Assembly: GCF_000938265.1 (NCBI RefSeq)
Contig: NZ_JYFC01000001.1
Coordinates: 124,001 to 188,000 of the forward strand
Source of the DNA: Agreia bicolorata
GTDB taxonomy: Bacteria > Actinomycetota > Actinomycetes > Actinomycetales > Microbacteriaceae
DNA: 64,000 bases
Direction of reading: 5' to 3'
The notes beneath the pieces are model-generated. The model searched no databases and was not told where the DNA came from. It saw only the letters and a list, made by a program, of their open reading frames with translations. This document shows, piece by piece, positions 43,865 to 53,393 of this stretch. How positions within the stretch are numbered: the first letter of the stretch is position 1; every line of letters begins with the position of its first letter. The translations under genes were made by a program, and so were the position numbers.

Positions 43865-44860
43865 TCAGTATCCCACAACCGGATCGACTACTCCGTCGAA
43901 TCCCCCTTCGCCGAGGAAGGCGCGCGTGTTGTTCGCCACCCTCCGGGCAAGCAGCGGGCGGGTCATGTCGGGCGTGTCGGCACTGTGCGGCGTGATGATG
44001 ACATTCGGCGCACTCCACAGCGGATGCCCGTCGGGAAGCGGCTCAGGGTCTGTCACATCGATGCCTGCACCGGCGATTGCGCCCGTCTGCAGCGCATCGA
44101 CCAGGGCGTCGGTCACCACGAGCCCGCCTCGTCCGATGTTGACGACGACGGAGGAATTCTTCATCTGACCGAACTGCTGTTCTCCGATGAGTCCGCGCGT
44201 GTCGTCGGTGAGGGCAGCCGCCAGAATGAGCACGTCCGCCCCAGGGAGGACGGCGTCGAGCCGGTCCGTCGAAACCGTTGCGGAGGCACCCTCGACGGGA
44301 GTGCTGCCCCTCCGCACGATCGTCACAGAGACGCCGAACGGCTGCAGAAGCCGGATGAGCTCGAGCGCGATTCCGCCGGCGCCCACGATCACGATGTGGA
44401 GGCCATAGAGCGAGGTTCCGAGCGTGCCGTCGCCCCATGACGTCGCTCGCAGACGCAAGGGAAGTCGGCGTAGCAGTGCCAGCGTGAGCATAAGGGCGTG
44501 TTCCGCCACGGGCTGGGCAAACGCCCCCTTCGCGCTGGTGACGGTCAGCGTCGGCCGAGCAGAGCTCTTCAGAATGTCGGCGAAAGCGTCGACTCCCGCG
44601 TACGGCAGCTGGATCCAACTGAGTTGAGGGTTCTCGGTAAGAATCTCACCGAATTCCTCGGCTCCCTGGGGGTCGAGCCAGATCACTCCGCGGGTATCCG
44701 TCGACAGACCGGCGACCTGCCCGCCAGCCGATTCGACCGCATCGACGAAGAGCGAAACCTGTTCCGGAAGGATCGCTATCGGACCGGGAACGGGACGGGC
44801 ATCATCACCGGGGATGTGCGGGGGCGCAGCCAGGATCTCATGATGCTGCGAATCGCTCAC
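43865..44860 (-). CDS. D-2-hydroxyacid dehydrogenase family protein
   Basis: A 331-residue NAD(P)-dependent oxidoreductase. Nucleotide-binding GLHIVIVGAGGIALELIRLL lies in the middle; catalytic Arg is in VNIGRGGLVV, Glu in DVTDPEPLPDGHPLW, and His in ITPHSADTP. The family interconverts 2-hydroxy and 2-oxo acids. Its ATG overlaps the stop of the preceding ABC ATPase (ATGA), so it is the last gene of the peptide-transport operon; the link may be metabolic processing of an imported compound. Confidence 0.88.
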   Translation of the reverse strand: MSDSQHHEILAAPPHIPGDDARPVPGPIAILPEQVSLFVDAVESAGGQVAGLSTDTRGVIWLDPQGAEEFGEILTENPQLSWIQLPYAGVDAFADILKSSARPTLTVTSAKGAFAQPVAEHALMLTLALLRRLPLRLRATSWGDGTLGTSLYGLHIVIVGAGGIALELIRLLQPFGVSVTIVRRGSTPVEGASATVSTDRLDAVLPGADVLILAAALTDDTRGLIGEQQFGQMKNSSVVVNIGRGGLVVTDALVDALQTGAIAGAGIDVTDPEPLPDGHPLWSAPNVIITPHSADTPDMTRPLLARRVANNTRAFLGEGGFDGVVDPVVGY

Positions 44861-45669
44861 CGCTGATCGCCGGACACGGTGCGGGCAAGCCCCTGCACGT
44901 AGGGATGGTGAGGATCGTCGAGCACCTCATCAATCGTTCCCAGCCCCACGACCATGCCCTCGTGCAGCACGGCGATCCGATCAACAGATCGACGAAGCAC
45001 ATCGAGATCGTGGCTGATGATGATGGCGCTGGCCCCTCGATCACGCTGGAGAGAGGCGATGACGTCGACCACCTGACCGCGAACGGAGACATCGATGCCT
45101 GCGGTCGGCTCGTCGGCGACCAGAAAGACCGGGTCCATGACCAAGGCGCGTGCGACGGCGACTCGCTGGCGCTGACCGCTGGAGAGCTCGTGCGGAAGCA
45201 TGTTGAGCATGCCGACCGGCAGAAGCAGGCGGTCGAGGAGGGTTGCCGCTCTCAGCCCTGCGTCGTTGGCGTCGAAGTGCTTGTCGCGCAGAAACAGCGG
45301 CTCGGCAATGATCTCTGCGACCGTCATGTTCGAGGTCAACGTAGAACCGGCATCCTGTGCGAGATGCCCGATGCCGAACGTGAGTCTGCTGAGCTTGCGG
45401 CCTCGGGTGCGCTTGAGATCGTAGCCGAGCACCGAGAGCGCCCCACCGACGATGCGCGGAGCGCCGTCGCGCGACGGCGCCATGGCCGCAGATCCGGAGA
45501 TCACCGAGGCGACCGTCGACTTGCCCGACCCGCTCGAGCCCACCAGGCCGATGATTTCGCCTGGCTCGACATTCAGCGTGAATCCCTTGACCGCGGTGTG
45601 CGCGGAACTGACGCTGTGTGCCGGATACTCGATCGTGACGTCAGACGCCGTCATTATCCGTTCGCTCAT
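44857..45669 (-). CDS. ABC transporter ATP-binding protein (peptide/nickel type)
   Basis: A 270-residue ATPase. Walker A GLVGSSGSGKST, signature LSSGQRQRVAVARAL (canonical second Gly replaced by Ser), Walker B VFLVADEPTAGIDVS and IIISHDLDVLRR are seen. The Q-loop region GIGHLAQDAGSTLTSNMTV departs from the usual FQDPxxSLNP of peptide ABC ATPases. It is a third nucleotide-binding domain in the operon, after the fused pair, and might be an alternative or regulatory subunit. It starts 11 nt after the preceding gene. Confidence 0.85.
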   Translation of the reverse strand: MSERIMTASDVTIEYPAHSVSSAHTAVKGFTLNVEPGEIIGLVGSSGSGKSTVASVISGSAAMAPSRDGAPRIVGGALSVLGYDLKRTRGRKLSRLTFGIGHLAQDAGSTLTSNMTVAEIIAEPLFLRDKHFDANDAGLRAATLLDRLLLPVGMLNMLPHELSSGQRQRVAVARALVMDPVFLVADEPTAGIDVSVRGQVVDVIASLQRDRGASAIIISHDLDVLRRSVDRIAVLHEGMVVGLGTIDEVLDDPHHPYVQGLARTVSGDQR

Positions 45670-45680
45670 GGATACCGACC

Positions 45681-47414
45681 CTAGCCGTCGACCCCCTGAA
45701 GTCGGTGGAGCGCCTCGCGCCTCGCCTGCTGTTCGATCGGATCCGGAACGGGAAGCGACGCCAGAAGCCTCTGCGTGTAGGGGTGACGCGGGGCACCGAG
45801 GACCTCGGCTCCCGTTCCCTCTTCGACGAGTTCGCCCTTGTAGAGCACCGCAATGCGGTCAGCGAGCAGGTCGACAACAGCGAGATCGTGACTGATGAAC
45901 AGCGACGCGAATCCGAACTCCCTCTGCAGCTCGGTGAAGAGCTCGAGCACTCGTGCCTGCACCGAGACGTCGAGTGCGCTGGTGGGCTCATCGGCGATCA
46001 GAAGCTTCGGTCGCAGAGCTATCGAGCGCGCCAGGCTCGCTCGTTGCCTCTGACCTCCGCTGAGCTCATGCGGGTAGCGATCGCCGAAGGCCTTCGGCAG
46101 CTGCACAGCCTCGAGAAGTTCGTCGACCTGGGCGCGCGCCTCACGGGCATCCGCCGCCCGGCCATGCACGACCAGCGGCTCGGCGACGCATTCCGCGATG
46201 GTGAGCAGAGGATTGAAACTCGACGCCGGGTCTTGAAAGACGAAGCCGATGTCGACCCGGGCACTACGGAAGGAACGCTCTTTGATGCCGAGCATCTCGC
46301 GACCGAGCACGTTGAGCGAGCCGCCGGTGACCTTCGAGAGACCGGCGATCGCACGACCGATCGTGGTCTTGCCTGAGCCCGACTCCCCCACGAGCCCGAG
46401 AACCTCGCCCTCCTTGATCTCGAAGGAGACGCCGTTCACCGCCCGGAAGCCGCCTCGGCCGAGGCGCCCGGGGTACTCGATGACCAGGTCGCGAGCGGCG
46501 ACAACAGGTGTCGTGGAGGACTCGCGCTCGAGACGCTCCTGAGTGCGAACGGCCGCGCGCGCCTCTCCTTGGCCGATGTGGGGAACGGCGGCGAGGAGCT
46601 GCTTCGTGTAGTCGTCTTGGGGCGATGCGAAGAGGGTTCGGGCATCCGCCTCTTCGACGACCTTGCCCTGATACATCACGACGACGCGGTCGGCGAGATC
46701 GGCGACCACGCCCATATTGTGCGTGATCAGCACGATCGCGGTGTCGAACTCGTCGCGCAGGCGGCGGAGCAGATCGAGGATCTCGGCCTGCACGGTCACA
46801 TCGAGGGCGGTCGTGGGCTCGTCGGCGACGATGAGGCCCGGGTTGAGCACGAGCGCCATTGCGATGACCACGCGCTGCTTCTGGCCACCCGAGAACTGGT
46901 GCGGATAGTAGTTGACCCGGGTCTCCGGGTCGGGTATTCCCACCCGGCGCAGGATGTCGATGGCCTGCTTCTTGGCGTCGGCGCGCGACACAGAGCCGTG
47001 CGCCCGGATGCCCTCGGCGATCTGCCAACCGACGGTATAGACGGGGTTCAACGCCGTCGACGGTTCTTGGAACACCATGGCGACGTCTTCGCCGCGAAGT
47101 TCTCGGAGCTTATTGGCCGAGGCCGCGACGACGTCGGTGGTGCGCGTGCGGTCTCGACTCCGCAGCAGAATCGAACCTGACGACGTGGCGGTGGCGGGTA
47201 CGAGACCGAGAATCGACTTGGCGGTCACGCTCTTGCCGCTGCCACTCTCACCGACGATCGCCACGATCTCCCTCGGACGAACGGAGATCGAAACTCCGTC
47301 GACGGCACGCACCGCGCCGCCATCCGTCGCGAAGGTCACTCGCAAGTCGGTGATGGCGACGATGTCATCGACGCTCTTGTTGTCGGTGCTGACAGTGCCG
47401 TCGGCGATGCTCAT
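45681..47414 (-). CDS. Peptide ABC transporter ATPase, fused DppD-DppF type
   Basis: A 577-residue protein with two complete ATPase domains. The first has GESGSGKSVTAKSIL, FSGGQKQRVVIAMAL and IVADEPTTALDVT; the second has GESGSGKTTIGRAIA, LSGGQRQRASLARSI and LIADEPTSALDVS. Each carries the C-terminal oligopeptide-transporter extension. It energises the DppB/DppC permeases encoded upstream. Start at the ATG at 47414 with GAGGAGG upstream and an ATGA overlap with the permease stop. Confidence 0.93.
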   Translation of the reverse strand: MSIADGTVSTDNKSVDDIVAITDLRVTFATDGGAVRAVDGVSISVRPREIVAIVGESGSGKSVTAKSILGLVPATATSSGSILLRSRDRTRTTDVVAASANKLRELRGEDVAMVFQEPSTALNPVYTVGWQIAEGIRAHGSVSRADAKKQAIDILRRVGIPDPETRVNYYPHQFSGGQKQRVVIAMALVLNPGLIVADEPTTALDVTVQAEILDLLRRLRDEFDTAIVLITHNMGVVADLADRVVVMYQGKVVEEADARTLFASPQDDYTKQLLAAVPHIGQGEARAAVRTQERLERESSTTPVVAARDLVIEYPGRLGRGGFRAVNGVSFEIKEGEVLGLVGESGSGKTTIGRAIAGLSKVTGGSLNVLGREMLGIKERSFRSARVDIGFVFQDPASSFNPLLTIAECVAEPLVVHGRAADAREARAQVDELLEAVQLPKAFGDRYPHELSGGQRQRASLARSIALRPKLLIADEPTSALDVSVQARVLELFTELQREFGFASLFISHDLAVVDLLADRIAVLYKGELVEEGTGAEVLGAPRHPYTQRLLASLPVPDPIEQQARREALHRLQGVDG

Positions 47415-48454
47415 GATCGAGCCTCCTCGTTCGAGTCGATCAGGGGGGCGCCTGAGGCTCCCGCGCCGTGGGGAACGGCACCGTTGTCGGCACTCGGGGC
47501 ACCGGAGTCGACGGCCGCGCGCCGTCCGCGGAGTCGTGGATCGGCCAGATCGTTGAGACTCTCCCCCACGAGGGTGATGCCAAGCACGGCGAGCACGATC
47601 GCAAGACCAGGGAAGAGAGCCGTCCACCAGATGCCGCTGGTGACATCGGACAGCGCCTTATTGAGGTCGTAGCCCCACTCCGCTGCGGCCGAAGGCTCGA
47701 TACCGAAACCGAGGAACCCGAGGCCCGCGAGGGTGAGCAGCGCTTCGGAGGAGTTGAGGGTCAGCAGCAGGGGCAGCGAGCGCGTCGCGTTGCGCAGTAC
47801 GTGCCGCAGGATGATTCGAGGGGCCCGGGTGCCGATCACCTTGGCCGACTCGACGTAGGCCTCGTTCTTGATGCGAACTGTCTCGGCCCGGATCACTCTG
47901 AAGTACTGCGGAATGAAGACGACCGTGATCGAGATGGATGCCGCCAGGATTCCTCCGGTCAGATCCGATCTGCCTCCGGAGATCACGATCGACATCACGA
48001 TCGCGAGCAGCAGCGACGGAAACGCGTAGACGGCATCGCACACGACGACGAGCACTCGGTCGAGCCAGCCGCCGAGATATCCGGAGATCAGGCCCAGCGC
48101 GATGCCGATGAAGATCGACAGCAGCACCGAGACGATGATCGTCAGCAGGGCCGTCTGGGCACCCCAGAGAACGCGCGAGAACACGTCGTAGCCGCCGACG
48201 GTCGTACCGAGCAGATGCGACGACGAAGGCGGCTGTTGAGCCCCGAAGGCCACGCCGTCCGAGCGTAGCTGTGAGAATCCGAACGGGGCTATCACGGGGG
48301 CGAGGATCGCCACGAGAACAAAAGCGAGGGTGATGACCAGGCCGGCCACCAGCATCCCTCGTTGCAGGCCGATGCTGGAACGCACCTGATCGAAGAGTGG
48401 GATGCGCGAAGCCAAGCTTCGGCGCGGGCGGGACGGCGTTGAGAGACGGGACAT
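47411..48454 (-). CDS. Peptide ABC transporter permease, DppC-like
   Basis: A 347-residue membrane protein with an N-terminal helix (MLVAGLVITLAFVLVAILAPV), then the BPD_transp_1 domain of five helices. The EAA loop region reads AYVESAKVIGTRAPRIILRHVLRN. A soluble C-terminal tail of about 45 residues (RGRRAAVDSGAPS) is longer than usual. It partners the DppB-like permease, whose stop lies 2 nt upstream. Confidence 0.92.
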   Translation of the reverse strand: MSRLSTPSRPRRSLASRIPLFDQVRSSIGLQRGMLVAGLVITLAFVLVAILAPVIAPFGFSQLRSDGVAFGAQQPPSSSHLLGTTVGGYDVFSRVLWGAQTALLTIIVSVLLSIFIGIALGLISGYLGGWLDRVLVVVCDAVYAFPSLLLAIVMSIVISGGRSDLTGGILAASISITVVFIPQYFRVIRAETVRIKNEAYVESAKVIGTRAPRIILRHVLRNATRSLPLLLTLNSSEALLTLAGLGFLGFGIEPSAAAEWGYDLNKALSDVTSGIWWTALFPGLAIVLAVLGITLVGESLNDLADPRLRGRRAAVDSGAPSADNGAVPHGAGASGAPLIDSNEEARS

Positions 48455-48456
48455 GG

Positions 48457-49554
48457 TCAGTACCTCACTCGGGGGTCGATGAGGGCGGCGATGACGTCGA
48501 CGATGAAATTGGTCACGGCGACGATCACGGCGAGGAGGGCCACGATGCCCTGCACAGCCACGAAGTCGCGCGAGGCAAGATACTGCGCGAGCTGGAAGCC
48601 GAGCCCCTTCCATTCGAATGTGGTCTCTGTCAGCACCGCGCCGCCGAGAAGCAGCGCGATCTGGAGTCCGATCACCGTGATGATGGGAATGAGCGCGGGG
48701 CGGTAGGCGTGCTTGCGCACCAGCCGAAACTCGTTCACTCCGCGGGATCGGGCTGCGTCGACGTAGTCGGTGCCCAGCGTGCCGATGAGGTTGGTGCGCA
48801 CAAGCCTGAGGAAGACTCCGGCAGTGAGAAGGCCGAGGGCGATGCCGGGCAGCACCGCGTGCGACAGTACATCCCCGATGACATCGGGGTTGCCGGTCTG
48901 AAACGCGTCGATCAAGTAGATGCCCGTTTTGCCTGGCAGCACCTGCATCTGGAGTTCGGCACCGGTCGAGGCACGCCCGGCCACTGGAAGCACGTGCAGC
49001 CAGACCGCGAAGATCAGCTTCAGCAGCAGGCCGGCGAAGAACACCGGGGTGGCGTAGCAGAGGATGGCGAAGATGCGGAGAAACGCATCCGGAGCGTTGT
49101 CACGGAAGTACGCGGCCACCATGCCGAGCGGGATTCCGACGATGAAGGCGACGATGAGAGCGTAGAACGCCAGCTCCAAGGTCGCGCCGCCATAGGTGTA
49201 GAGCACCTCGGTCACCGGGCGGTTGTCGGTAATGGTGTTGCCGAAGTTTCCGGTGAAGACCTGCCCGATGTACTCGAAGTACTGCACGAGAATCGGGCGG
49301 TCATAGCCCGCATCGTGGATGCGCTTGGCGAGTTCGGCAGCGGTGAGCTTGCCGCCCTGAGCCGCGGTGATGGGATCGCCTGTGGAGCGCATGAGCACGA
49401 ACACGAGGGTCACCAGAATGAAGATGGTGGGGATGATGAGAAGAAAGCGCACGATGAGATAGCGCAGCAGTCCTCCGCCGCTGGATGCCGAACGGCGAGC
49501 CGTGACGGGCGGTGCCGCGGATGCGGGATCCGGAGTTGCCAATTCTGCAGTCAC
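48457..49554 (-). CDS. Peptide ABC transporter permease, DppB-like
   Basis: A 365-residue membrane protein. The N-terminal helix LIVRFLLIIPTIFILVTLVFVL and the periplasmic loop with GNFGNTITDNRPVTEVL are typical of DppB. The EAA motif is DYVDAARSRGVNEFRLVRKHAYR. Start set at the GTG at 49554 (VTAELATPDP); a TTG at 49593 would add 13 residues but is less likely. It lies 111 nt downstream of the substrate-binding protein gene, with a hairpin between them. Confidence 0.9.
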   Translation of the reverse strand: MTAELATPDPASAAPPVTARRSASSGGGLLRYLIVRFLLIIPTIFILVTLVFVLMRSTGDPITAAQGGKLTAAELAKRIHDAGYDRPILVQYFEYIGQVFTGNFGNTITDNRPVTEVLYTYGGATLELAFYALIVAFIVGIPLGMVAAYFRDNAPDAFLRIFAILCYATPVFFAGLLLKLIFAVWLHVLPVAGRASTGAELQMQVLPGKTGIYLIDAFQTGNPDVIGDVLSHAVLPGIALGLLTAGVFLRLVRTNLIGTLGTDYVDAARSRGVNEFRLVRKHAYRPALIPIITVIGLQIALLLGGAVLTETTFEWKGLGFQLAQYLASRDFVAVQGIVALLAVIVAVTNFIVDVIAALIDPRVRY

Positions 49555-49598
49555 AAGAAGAAGTCCCTGGTTAGACGAGTGGGTGGCCGACAAGCAGA

Positions 49599-49631
49599 TC
49601 AGGGGCGAGACGCACGACGCCTCGCCCCTGA
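49599..49631 (-). terminator. Intra-operon hairpin after the substrate-binding protein gene
   Basis: An 11-bp perfect stem (49599-49609 with 49621-49631) between the substrate-binding protein gene and the permease gene. Such hairpins often end part of the transcript or protect its 3' end, so that the binding protein is made in excess over the membrane parts. No T run is evident. Confidence 0.6.
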
Positions 49632-49665
49632 GATCGCGCTAGAGGAACTCTAGCCTGCGATGGAT

Positions 49666-51303
49666 CTAGCCTTTGGCCAGTGCTGCGTAGCGGAACTTGA
49701 ACGACGCGTCGAGCGTGTCGCTGGTGCCCGTCACCGTGGTTCCGGTAACGGCTACCTGGGCTCCCTGGAGCAGCGGGATGGTCGGAAGGTCACCGGCGAC
49801 GGTGTCCTGGATCTTCTCGATGAGAGCGGTGCGCGCGGCCGGGTCGGTCGTCACTCCCTGCTCCAGCACGAGGCTGTCGACAGCCGGGTTCTGGTAGTGG
49901 CTCTGCAGGAAGCTCTCCTTGCCCGTCGGGTTCAGGAAGAACGGCGTCAGGTAGTTGTCGGCGTCGGAGTAGTCAGGGAACCATCCGAGCTGGTACGCCG
50001 GGTAGGCGTCGGCGACGCGGTCCTTCGCGTACTGCACGTACTCGGTCGACTGCAGGTCGACTGTGAAGAGTCCGCTCGAGTCGAGCTGGTCTTTGATCAG
50101 CGCGTACTCGTCGCTGGAGCCCGGGCCGTAGTGATCGGTGTTGTACTGCAGGCTCAGCTTCACGGGTACGGTGACGCCAGCTGCGGTCAGATCGGCCTTC
50201 GCCTTCTCGACATCGGCTCCGCCGTTGCCGTCTCCATACAGCGGCTTCAGCGACTCGGTTGCACCGGTGAGGCCCTGCGGAACATAGGAGTACAGGGGCG
50301 TGTAGGTGTCCTTGTAGACCTGGGTGGCGATCTCCTGGCGGTCGACGACGTCGGCAACGGCCTTGCGAACCGCAAGGGCCTTCGCCGCATCTGCCTCTGG
50401 CGTCTTCGCGCCGTAGGGCTGCGTGTCGAAGTTGAAGACGATGTAGCGGATCTCTCCACCGGGGCCGTTGACGACCTTCACCTTGTCGTTAGTAGAGAGG
50501 TCGGAGATGTCGGTCGCCGACAGGCTGCGGAACGCCACGTCGATGTTGCCCTCCTGGATGTCGAGCTTGAGGTTCGACGCGTCGGCGTAGTACTTCACGT
50601 TGACGACGTCGGTCTTCGCCGCGCCCAGAACGCCCTTGTAGCCGGAGTACGCCTTGTAGGCGATCAGGTTGTTGAAGTCGTAGCTGGTGATCTCGTACTG
50701 TCCGGCGAAGGCCTTGCCGTCGACGATCTCTTTGTCGCTGGTGACCTTGTCGGCCGCGAAGACCTCCTCATCGACGATGGGGCCCGCGGGGCTGGACAGA
50801 ATCTGCGGGAACACCTGGTCGTTCTCGGTCTTCAGCGTAAAGACGACCGTGGTGTCGTCGGGTGCGGCGACCGAGTCGAGGTTGTAGAGCAGCGACGACG
50901 GGCCGTTCGGGTCGGCGATGGCGAGCTGGCGATCGAAGCTGAACTTCACGTCCGACGAGGTGAGATCGTGTCCGTTCGCGAACTTCAGGCCCGGCTTGAG
51001 GGTGACGGTGTATTCGGTCGGCGACGTGAACTCGGCCTTCTCTGCGATGTCAGGCTCGACGTCGGGGCTTCCGTACGGGGTGTTCATGAGGAACGGGAAC
51101 ACCTGGTTCATCACGGCGAACGATCCGTTGTCGTACGACCCTGCTGGGTCGAGAACGGTGACCTTGTCGGTCGTGCCGATGGTGATGGCGCTGCCCGTGC
51201 TGCTGCCGCCGCCGCCGGAGCACCCGGCGAGCACCAGTGCTGCCGCTGCTGTTCCGGCGAGCAATGCGATGCCGCGCACCGTACGTGTGGATGCGGATCT
51301 CAT
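49666..51303 (-). CDS. Peptide ABC transporter substrate-binding lipoprotein
   Basis: A 545-residue SBP_bac_5 family receptor. The signal peptide ends in the lipobox LVLAGC, Cys28, followed by a Gly/Ser linker, so it is anchored to the outer face of the membrane. Family features include KPGLKFANGHDLTSSDVKFS near 105 and AVRKAVADVVDRQEI. It binds oligopeptides or a related ligand and delivers it to the permeases encoded downstream. First gene of the six-gene operon. Confidence 0.94.
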   Translation of the reverse strand: MRSASTRTVRGIALLAGTAAAALVLAGCSGGGGSSTGSAITIGTTDKVTVLDPAGSYDNGSFAVMNQVFPFLMNTPYGSPDVEPDIAEKAEFTSPTEYTVTLKPGLKFANGHDLTSSDVKFSFDRQLAIADPNGPSSLLYNLDSVAAPDDTTVVFTLKTENDQVFPQILSSPAGPIVDEEVFAADKVTSDKEIVDGKAFAGQYEITSYDFNNLIAYKAYSGYKGVLGAAKTDVVNVKYYADASNLKLDIQEGNIDVAFRSLSATDISDLSTNDKVKVVNGPGGEIRYIVFNFDTQPYGAKTPEADAAKALAVRKAVADVVDRQEIATQVYKDTYTPLYSYVPQGLTGATESLKPLYGDGNGGADVEKAKADLTAAGVTVPVKLSLQYNTDHYGPGSSDEYALIKDQLDSSGLFTVDLQSTEYVQYAKDRVADAYPAYQLGWFPDYSDADNYLTPFFLNPTGKESFLQSHYQNPAVDSLVLEQGVTTDPAARTALIEKIQDTVAGDLPTIPLLQGAQVAVTGTTVTGTSDTLDASFKFRYAALAKG

Positions 51304-51497
51304 ATCCGTCTACCTCTCTGGAGTGATGTCTCAGACACAGATGTACCCCGAATCGGGGCATACCGTGATTGCTGTACCCCAGTCATACCGCAGCAGACGA
51401 ACTGTCACCAAGCTGACAGAGAGCGACAAGGAACATGTTTACCGGATCGAAACAAGCCGGTTCCCGTCGAACAGCGTCGATTTGCTGCCATCTTCAG

Positions 51498-53393
51498 CTA
51501 TTCGCGCAGCGCACGCCTGTCGGCCTCGACCTGCATCAGCTGGCGTTGCAGCGAGCGATGCTCCTCGGGCTGGGTGGCCGCGTCGGTGCGCTGGAACTGC
51601 CCGAGCAGTTCCTCCTTGCGACGAACGAGATCGCGCTCGACGAGAGAGAGCACCACCTGCTGCAGGTAGACGTCGAGCTCCCTTTCCGGTCGCTCCGGCA
51701 CGGGAGCGACGGCGAGCTGCGCGACGAGCGTCTTCACCGGGTCGGGAACCGTCTCCTGGATAATCGCCGCCCACTCGGGTTTGTCGAATGAGTTGAGCCG
51801 CATGGCCACCGCGTCGCGTACCGCAGCCAGTGCGCCGTTGCTGAAGGCCACGGCGGTTCCTCGAGCCAGGAGATCTTTGCCGACGCTGTTCGGAAACTGC
51901 AGCATCGCCATCAGCGCATCGCGCTCGAGGCGGGTCGCCGTGGTGCTCGGCAGGCTCGTCAGCGAGATCGCCACGGGGGGTGCGACCTCGAGCGAGGTGA
52001 TGGATGCCGGCCCGCCTTCGGCGGCCGGTGCCAGTCGCGGGGACTCGAGTTCTCGCGACGCGGCATGCTCGCTCGACCTGCCCGCGGCATCCACGGCTCG
52101 ACCGACCTCGCCGAGGTCCATGCCGAGCAGCCGGGCGAGTTCACGCGCGTATCCCGGGCGGATCGAGGGATCACGGATGTCGGCCACGACAGGAGCCGCC
52201 GCCCGTAGGGCAGCGACGCGGCCCTCGACCGTGTTGAGGTCGAAGGTCGAGAGGCGCTGCTTGATCACGAACTCGAACATGGGCTTCTTGCCGGTGACGA
52301 GACGCCGCACCGCGTCGTCTCCCCGACCGAGCCTGAGGTCGCACGGGTCGAGTCCATCGGGAGCGACGGCGACGTAGGTCTGCGCGGCGAAGCGGTGCTC
52401 CTCGCTGAACGCGCGCAGCACGGCCTTCTGGCCCGCGGCATCCGGGTCGAAGGTGAAGATGACCTCGCCGAGGCCCGCAGTGTCGTCGGAGAGCACACGA
52501 CGCATGACCTTGATGTGATCGACGCCGAAGGAGGTGCCGCACGTGGCCACCGCGGTGGTGACCCCCGCCAGGTGGCAGGCCATCACGTCGGTGTATCCCT
52601 CGACAATGACCACCTGGTGGCTTCGAGCGATGTCGCGCTTGGCCAGGTCGAGCCCGTAGAGCACCTGAGACTTGTGATAGACGAGAGTCTCGGGCGTGTT
52701 CAAGTACTTGGGCCCTTTGTCGTCGTCGAGCAGACGACGCGCACCGAATCCGACCGTCTGGCCGGTCTGGTCGCGGATCGGCCAGATGAGGCGTCCACGG
52801 AATCTGTCGTAGCTGCCCTTCTCCCCCGCGCTCGTGAGCCCGGCCGCGGTGAGCTCCTCGGCCGTGAACCCCTTCGACCGGAGATGCTTTCCGAGGATGT
52901 CCCACCCTTTGGGCGCGAAGCCCACGCCGAAGCGCTGGGCCGCCGACGCGTCGAAGCCGCGTTCGCCGAGAAAGCGTCGGCCCACGTCGGCTTCGGGCGT
53001 CATGAGCTGTTCGATGAAGAACTCGCGGGCGGCATCGTTCGCCGCCAGGAGGCGAGCTCTGCTCGAGTAGTCAGACGGGGCTCCCCCGTCTTCGTAGTGC
53101 AGTTCGAAGCCGATGCGGGCGGCCATGCGCTCAACGGCCTCGCTGAACGACACGTGATCCATCTTCTGCAAGAACGTGAAGACGTCGCCGCCTTCGCCGC
53201 AGCCGAAGCAGTGGTAATACCCCACCTGCGGGCGAACGTGGAAGCTCGGGCTGCGTTCGTCGTGGAACGGGCACAGGCCCTTCATCGACCCGACGCCGGC
53301 GCTCTTCAAGGTGACGTATTCTCCGACAACGTCGCCCAGGTTGATGCGCGACCTGACCTCGTCGATGTCGCGCCGCAGAATCAGTCCAGCCAT
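51498..53393 (-). CDS. dnaG: DNA primase
   Basis: Makes RNA primers at the replication fork. At 631 residues it is normal. The N-terminal zinc-binding domain has Cys41, His44, Cys62 and Cys65 (CPFHDE, YYHCFGCGEGGD). The TOPRIM part shows VVIVEGYTDVMA and FTFDPDAAGQ, and the C-terminal DnaB-binding region is helical. Its ATG shares one base with the dgt stop (TGATG), so the two are translationally coupled, a conserved actinobacterial pairing. Confidence 0.97.
   Translation of the reverse strand: MAGLILRRDIDEVRSRINLGDVVGEYVTLKSAGVGSMKGLCPFHDERSPSFHVRPQVGYYHCFGCGEGGDVFTFLQKMDHVSFSEAVERMAARIGFELHYEDGGAPSDYSSRARLLAANDAAREFFIEQLMTPEADVGRRFLGERGFDASAAQRFGVGFAPKGWDILGKHLRSKGFTAEELTAAGLTSAGEKGSYDRFRGRLIWPIRDQTGQTVGFGARRLLDDDKGPKYLNTPETLVYHKSQVLYGLDLAKRDIARSHQVVIVEGYTDVMACHLAGVTTAVATCGTSFGVDHIKVMRRVLSDDTAGLGEVIFTFDPDAAGQKAVLRAFSEEHRFAAQTYVAVAPDGLDPCDLRLGRGDDAVRRLVTGKKPMFEFVIKQRLSTFDLNTVEGRVAALRAAAPVVADIRDPSIRPGYARELARLLGMDLGEVGRAVDAAGRSSEHAASRELESPRLAPAAEGGPASITSLEVAPPVAISLTSLPSTTATRLERDALMAMLQFPNSVGKDLLARGTAVAFSNGALAAVRDAVAMRLNSFDKPEWAAIIQETVPDPVKTLVAQLAVAPVPERPERELDVYLQQVVLSLVERDLVRRKEELLGQFQRTDAATQPEEHRSLQRQLMQVEADRRALRE

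Noticed and set aside
48397-51669. Long plus-strand open frames over the peptide transporter genes
   Set aside because: They are antisense to a lipoprotein gene and two permeases with full family motifs; composition (Arg, His, Asp runs) is that of shadow frames.
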